From assembly GCF_001039355.2 (NCBI RefSeq), contig NW_019775780.1, positions 809,381-873,380 on the forward strand: a DNA stretch of 64,000 nt, in the 5' to 3' direction. Under the pieces are notes generated by a model. The model did not search any database. It was not told the origin of the DNA and worked only from the letters and a program-made list of their open reading frames with translations. Origin of the DNA: Lingula anatina. Its lineage: Eukaryota; Brachiopoda; Lingulata; Lingulida; Lingulidae. Position numbers and translations under genes: made by a program. This document shows positions 61,595-64,000 of the stretch, piece by piece (position 1 is the first letter of the stretch; every line of letters starts with the position of its first letter).

Positions 61595-63951
61595 ATGGCG
61601 GCGCGAGACGATAATATGGCACATGCATCTAGTCCTTCTGTGCCAATCTGCACAGAGCAGAGCAGCAATAGCACCGCACCACATAGGTATGTTGACAGAT
61701 ACAGCTTATGGGCTACTTATGCACAATGTTGTTTGCGATTTTTCTGTTAAGTTTTCGTTGTTGTCAAAAATAAATATTATAAACAAATGCCCGAAATGAC
61801 CTGCTATCGCAGTTCTGTCAAACTGGGAATGACAGAATTTTTGCGGTAATTAACCATTGTTAATAGTCGAACATCTTGACACTTTTTTGTTTTATAACTT
61901 ATCTTTTCCTTTAAAATATGGCTGCTTTTTCTTTGGTTGTCAGACTTTAGATCACAGTCTTTCAGTCACATAGATGGACATTAAGTACTGTATTTGATGC
62001 ATTTGAAAATAGTTTAAAAAAGTACAAGTCTTGTGACTTGCATTTGGATAGAAAGGTAAAGAAACTCTGCTATTTGTTTTTTAGTATTCAATCTTGTGCT
62101 TGAGTTTATTCCAATATTAAGTGCACATGCACAGGTCATACTCTAATATAGGTTAGACAATCCTTGGGGAAGTTTTAATTACAAGATTTGGAACTGTGCC
62201 TGCATGTGTACATACTATACGATTGCACATCCCCAGATGCTAGTTAATTGCTGTTGCTCAAACAGTGAACTTAATGTGTCTAAACCATAAGTCCAATAGT
62301 ATCAGAAATGACACTGACACTTTGTCATACTTGAATTCACCAATCAAAAGTTTGATTCATATGACTACTTTGGCACAACTGAGAATTGTATATATGGGAA
62401 CAGATATACAGGGTAGCTAGAATATGGTTATATGGACTTGTAGGCCTCATGCAGTCAGAAAAGATGCAGAGTGATTATGTCAGAATATAGATCAACCATT
62501 TAGCATCTTACATTTGGAGGAATCATTGTATAAATATAAGTATATAGTAGTGTGATTTGCTAATACTGATTATCAAGTGGACACATTGTTTACTGAAACA
62601 ATCATCAGTTTACTGTATACTTAGTAAATATAGTAGCCACAGGATTGAGTGAACTATGCAATTTTACATTTGAAGCACAGAGATAGGAAAACCTATAACA
62701 CAATTATTTCCAGGGTGATTCTGCAAAGACCCAGCAGTGCAGGTTCTCGCCCAGCAAGTGTGAGCAGTAGCCTAAGCTCTAGTTCAACCAGGGGTCCTCG
62801 ACCAAACCAGGAAATATGTGTGGGAGAAGAGCTGAGGATTGCAGTGGATATAGCACTGGAGAAATTCAGACTAAATCCAGAACAGAAAGGTAATAAAGAC
62901 ATCAATGTGACCAAAAACACAAAATCTGATATACTTGAAATTTTTAGTTCATTATTGGATGCAGATTAAGCTCTTGTTATTGCAAGTGCATTTCTTCTCT
63001 GATGAGCAATGTGACCTAATCTTATTTATTATTGATTAATGTTTGCCATTACATACATAAATTGGCAGTTAACAATAATATTTTACTGGGCCTTGGATTG
63101 ATCCCTGCTTTCATTCATAATTGTGTGTGGGTTTGCATGCATGTATGCATGTAGGTTAAGGTATAATTACGTTTGTATATTGTAACAGATAACCTGTATA
63201 CATTGCTATTGTTCTTTTGTTTTTTTTTTTCTCCAGAACTGGAATTTCCTTCTTCTTTCACTGCAACAGAAAGAGCATATGTTCATAGGCTGACAGATGA
63301 CATGGGACTGAAGTCAAAAAGTAGAGGGTAATTTAATTTATGAATTTCGGGGAAGTAGAGGTTTTCAGTATTTTCAAGTTGTCAATAATATAACACTGAG
63401 CAAAAATATAAACACCCTACACAATACTTTGAAATATTTATCAGCAATAAGGGTTATACATATTAAATAATACAAAGTGAATTTGTTGTTCAGTGTGCTA
63501 CAGATTACTGTCCGTAGCCCATTACAGTCACATAAATAATTTACATATGGCATTTATGTTTATCTTGTATTTATGTTGATTAAATTAGTAAGTTTGATAC
63601 AATGGATAATTTAATTCAGTTATAAATGTTTTTGTCTGAAATATAATTGACCTTGTCATTGGCACAGACTATTTAAAAATAAAGTAAAGCTTTAAATAAT
63701 GATAACATATTATGTGTTTAAGTATGATAATTTTATCATCAAAGATTCTTTTTAATTTTTCAGAAAAGGATCTAATAGATTTTTAACCGTCTTCAAAAAA
63801 GAGGACAAGAAAGCAGCCAATTCCTCTGCCAGATTTCAGCTGACTCACAACTCAAGGCAGCAGATTCACAATCTTATCCAGCGTTTTCCTCTTACCAGCA
63901 AGGAAAGGCATGAACTGCTGCCCAGAACTGAGAGGATCACTTCAACTGAAG
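61595..63951 (+). CDS. YTHDC2: YTHDC2, m6A-binding 3'-5' RNA helicase, N-terminal part (runs off window)
   Basis: Four in-phase exons, 61595-61686, 62714-62889, 63237-63327 and 63764-63951, encode the first 182 residues. YTHDC2 is a DEAH-type helicase and m6A reader acting in germ-cell RNA control and meiotic entry. Visible: a Ser-rich start (MAARDDN; SAGSRPASVSSSLSSS), then an R3H domain (about residues 70-165) with EFPSSFTATERAYVHRL, KSKSRG, KGSNRFLTVFKK and QIHNLIQRFPLTSKER, followed by HELLPRTER, the order seen before the helicase core in this family. The last exon ends at a donor (GAAG/GTGACT) in phase 1; the helicase, ankyrin and YTH parts would lie to the right. Start: first ATG with good context (GAAAATGGCGG), head-to-head with pygopus. 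Confidence 0.92.
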
Positions 63952-64000
63952 GTGACTTAGACTTTGTTTTACCTCATATTTCTTTGAATTAGATTGCAGG

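Noticed and set aside
1-64000. CRISPR arrays, bacterial operons, rRNA or tRNA genes
   Set aside because: None seen. The window is a spliced animal locus; simple repeats and two-copy duplications do not form spacer-repeat arrays.

Overview
This is an AT-rich, intron-bearing animal nuclear window, not bacterial. Every recognisable gene has GT-AG introns of 0.1-8 kb. The gene set (SNAPC3, THOC3, PMF1/NNF1, a TGF-beta-receptor-like ectodomain, a TTLL6-type polyglutamylase, pygopus, YTHDC2) is metazoan. Protein style, abundant non-LTR debris and signs of high heterozygosity suggest an invertebrate, probably a lophotrochozoan such as a mollusc. That last step is inference.

Layout. 1-2.6 kb: 5' part of a LINE on the minus strand (ORF1 plus the endonuclease part of ORF2), next to the 3' end of SNAPC3 (-, 2980-6720). 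7.0-10.8 kb: a small four-helix DUF1761-type membrane protein (+) with two candidate terminal exons. 11.1-14.9 kb: THOC3 (-). 15.2-17.6 kb: PMF1 (+). 18.9-21.1 kb: a short TGF-beta type I receptor-like/BAMBI-like membrane protein without a kinase (+). 21.5-22.4 kb: repeat-rich spacer. 23.3-41.6 kb: a complete TTLL6/13-like tubulin polyglutamylase (+) with about 18 coding exons, a cassette exon and an alternative C-terminus. 45.2-61.3 kb: pygopus (-), a short protein spread over 16 kb with an 8 kb intron and alternative first exons. 61.6-64 kb: the first four coding exons of YTHDC2 (+), running off the right edge.

Arrangement. Three head-to-head pairs have short spacers: SNAPC3/DUF1761, THOC3/PMF1 (about 260 bp between start codons) and pygopus/YTHDC2 (about 330 bp). 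Convergent pairs are DUF1761/THOC3, whose 3' ends approach or overlap, and TTLL/pygopus. The genes are mostly housekeeping or regulatory and do not form one pathway: snRNA transcription, mRNA export, kinetochore, cilia/tubulin modification, BMP/activin and Wnt signalling, and m6A RNA biology.

Most notable: the kinase-less receptor; alternative terminal exons in DUF1761 and TTLL; a 1.5 kb near-identical tandem duplication with an N at its junction (57.8-60.7 kb), probably unmerged haplotypes and duplicating a pygopus first exon; a strong hairpin between TTLL and pygopus; and an in-frame UAG joining the two LINE ORFs. I found no CRISPR, tRNA, rRNA or operon-like novel system. All exon models come from reading frames, splice-site dinucleotides and phase agreement by eye, without transcript data.
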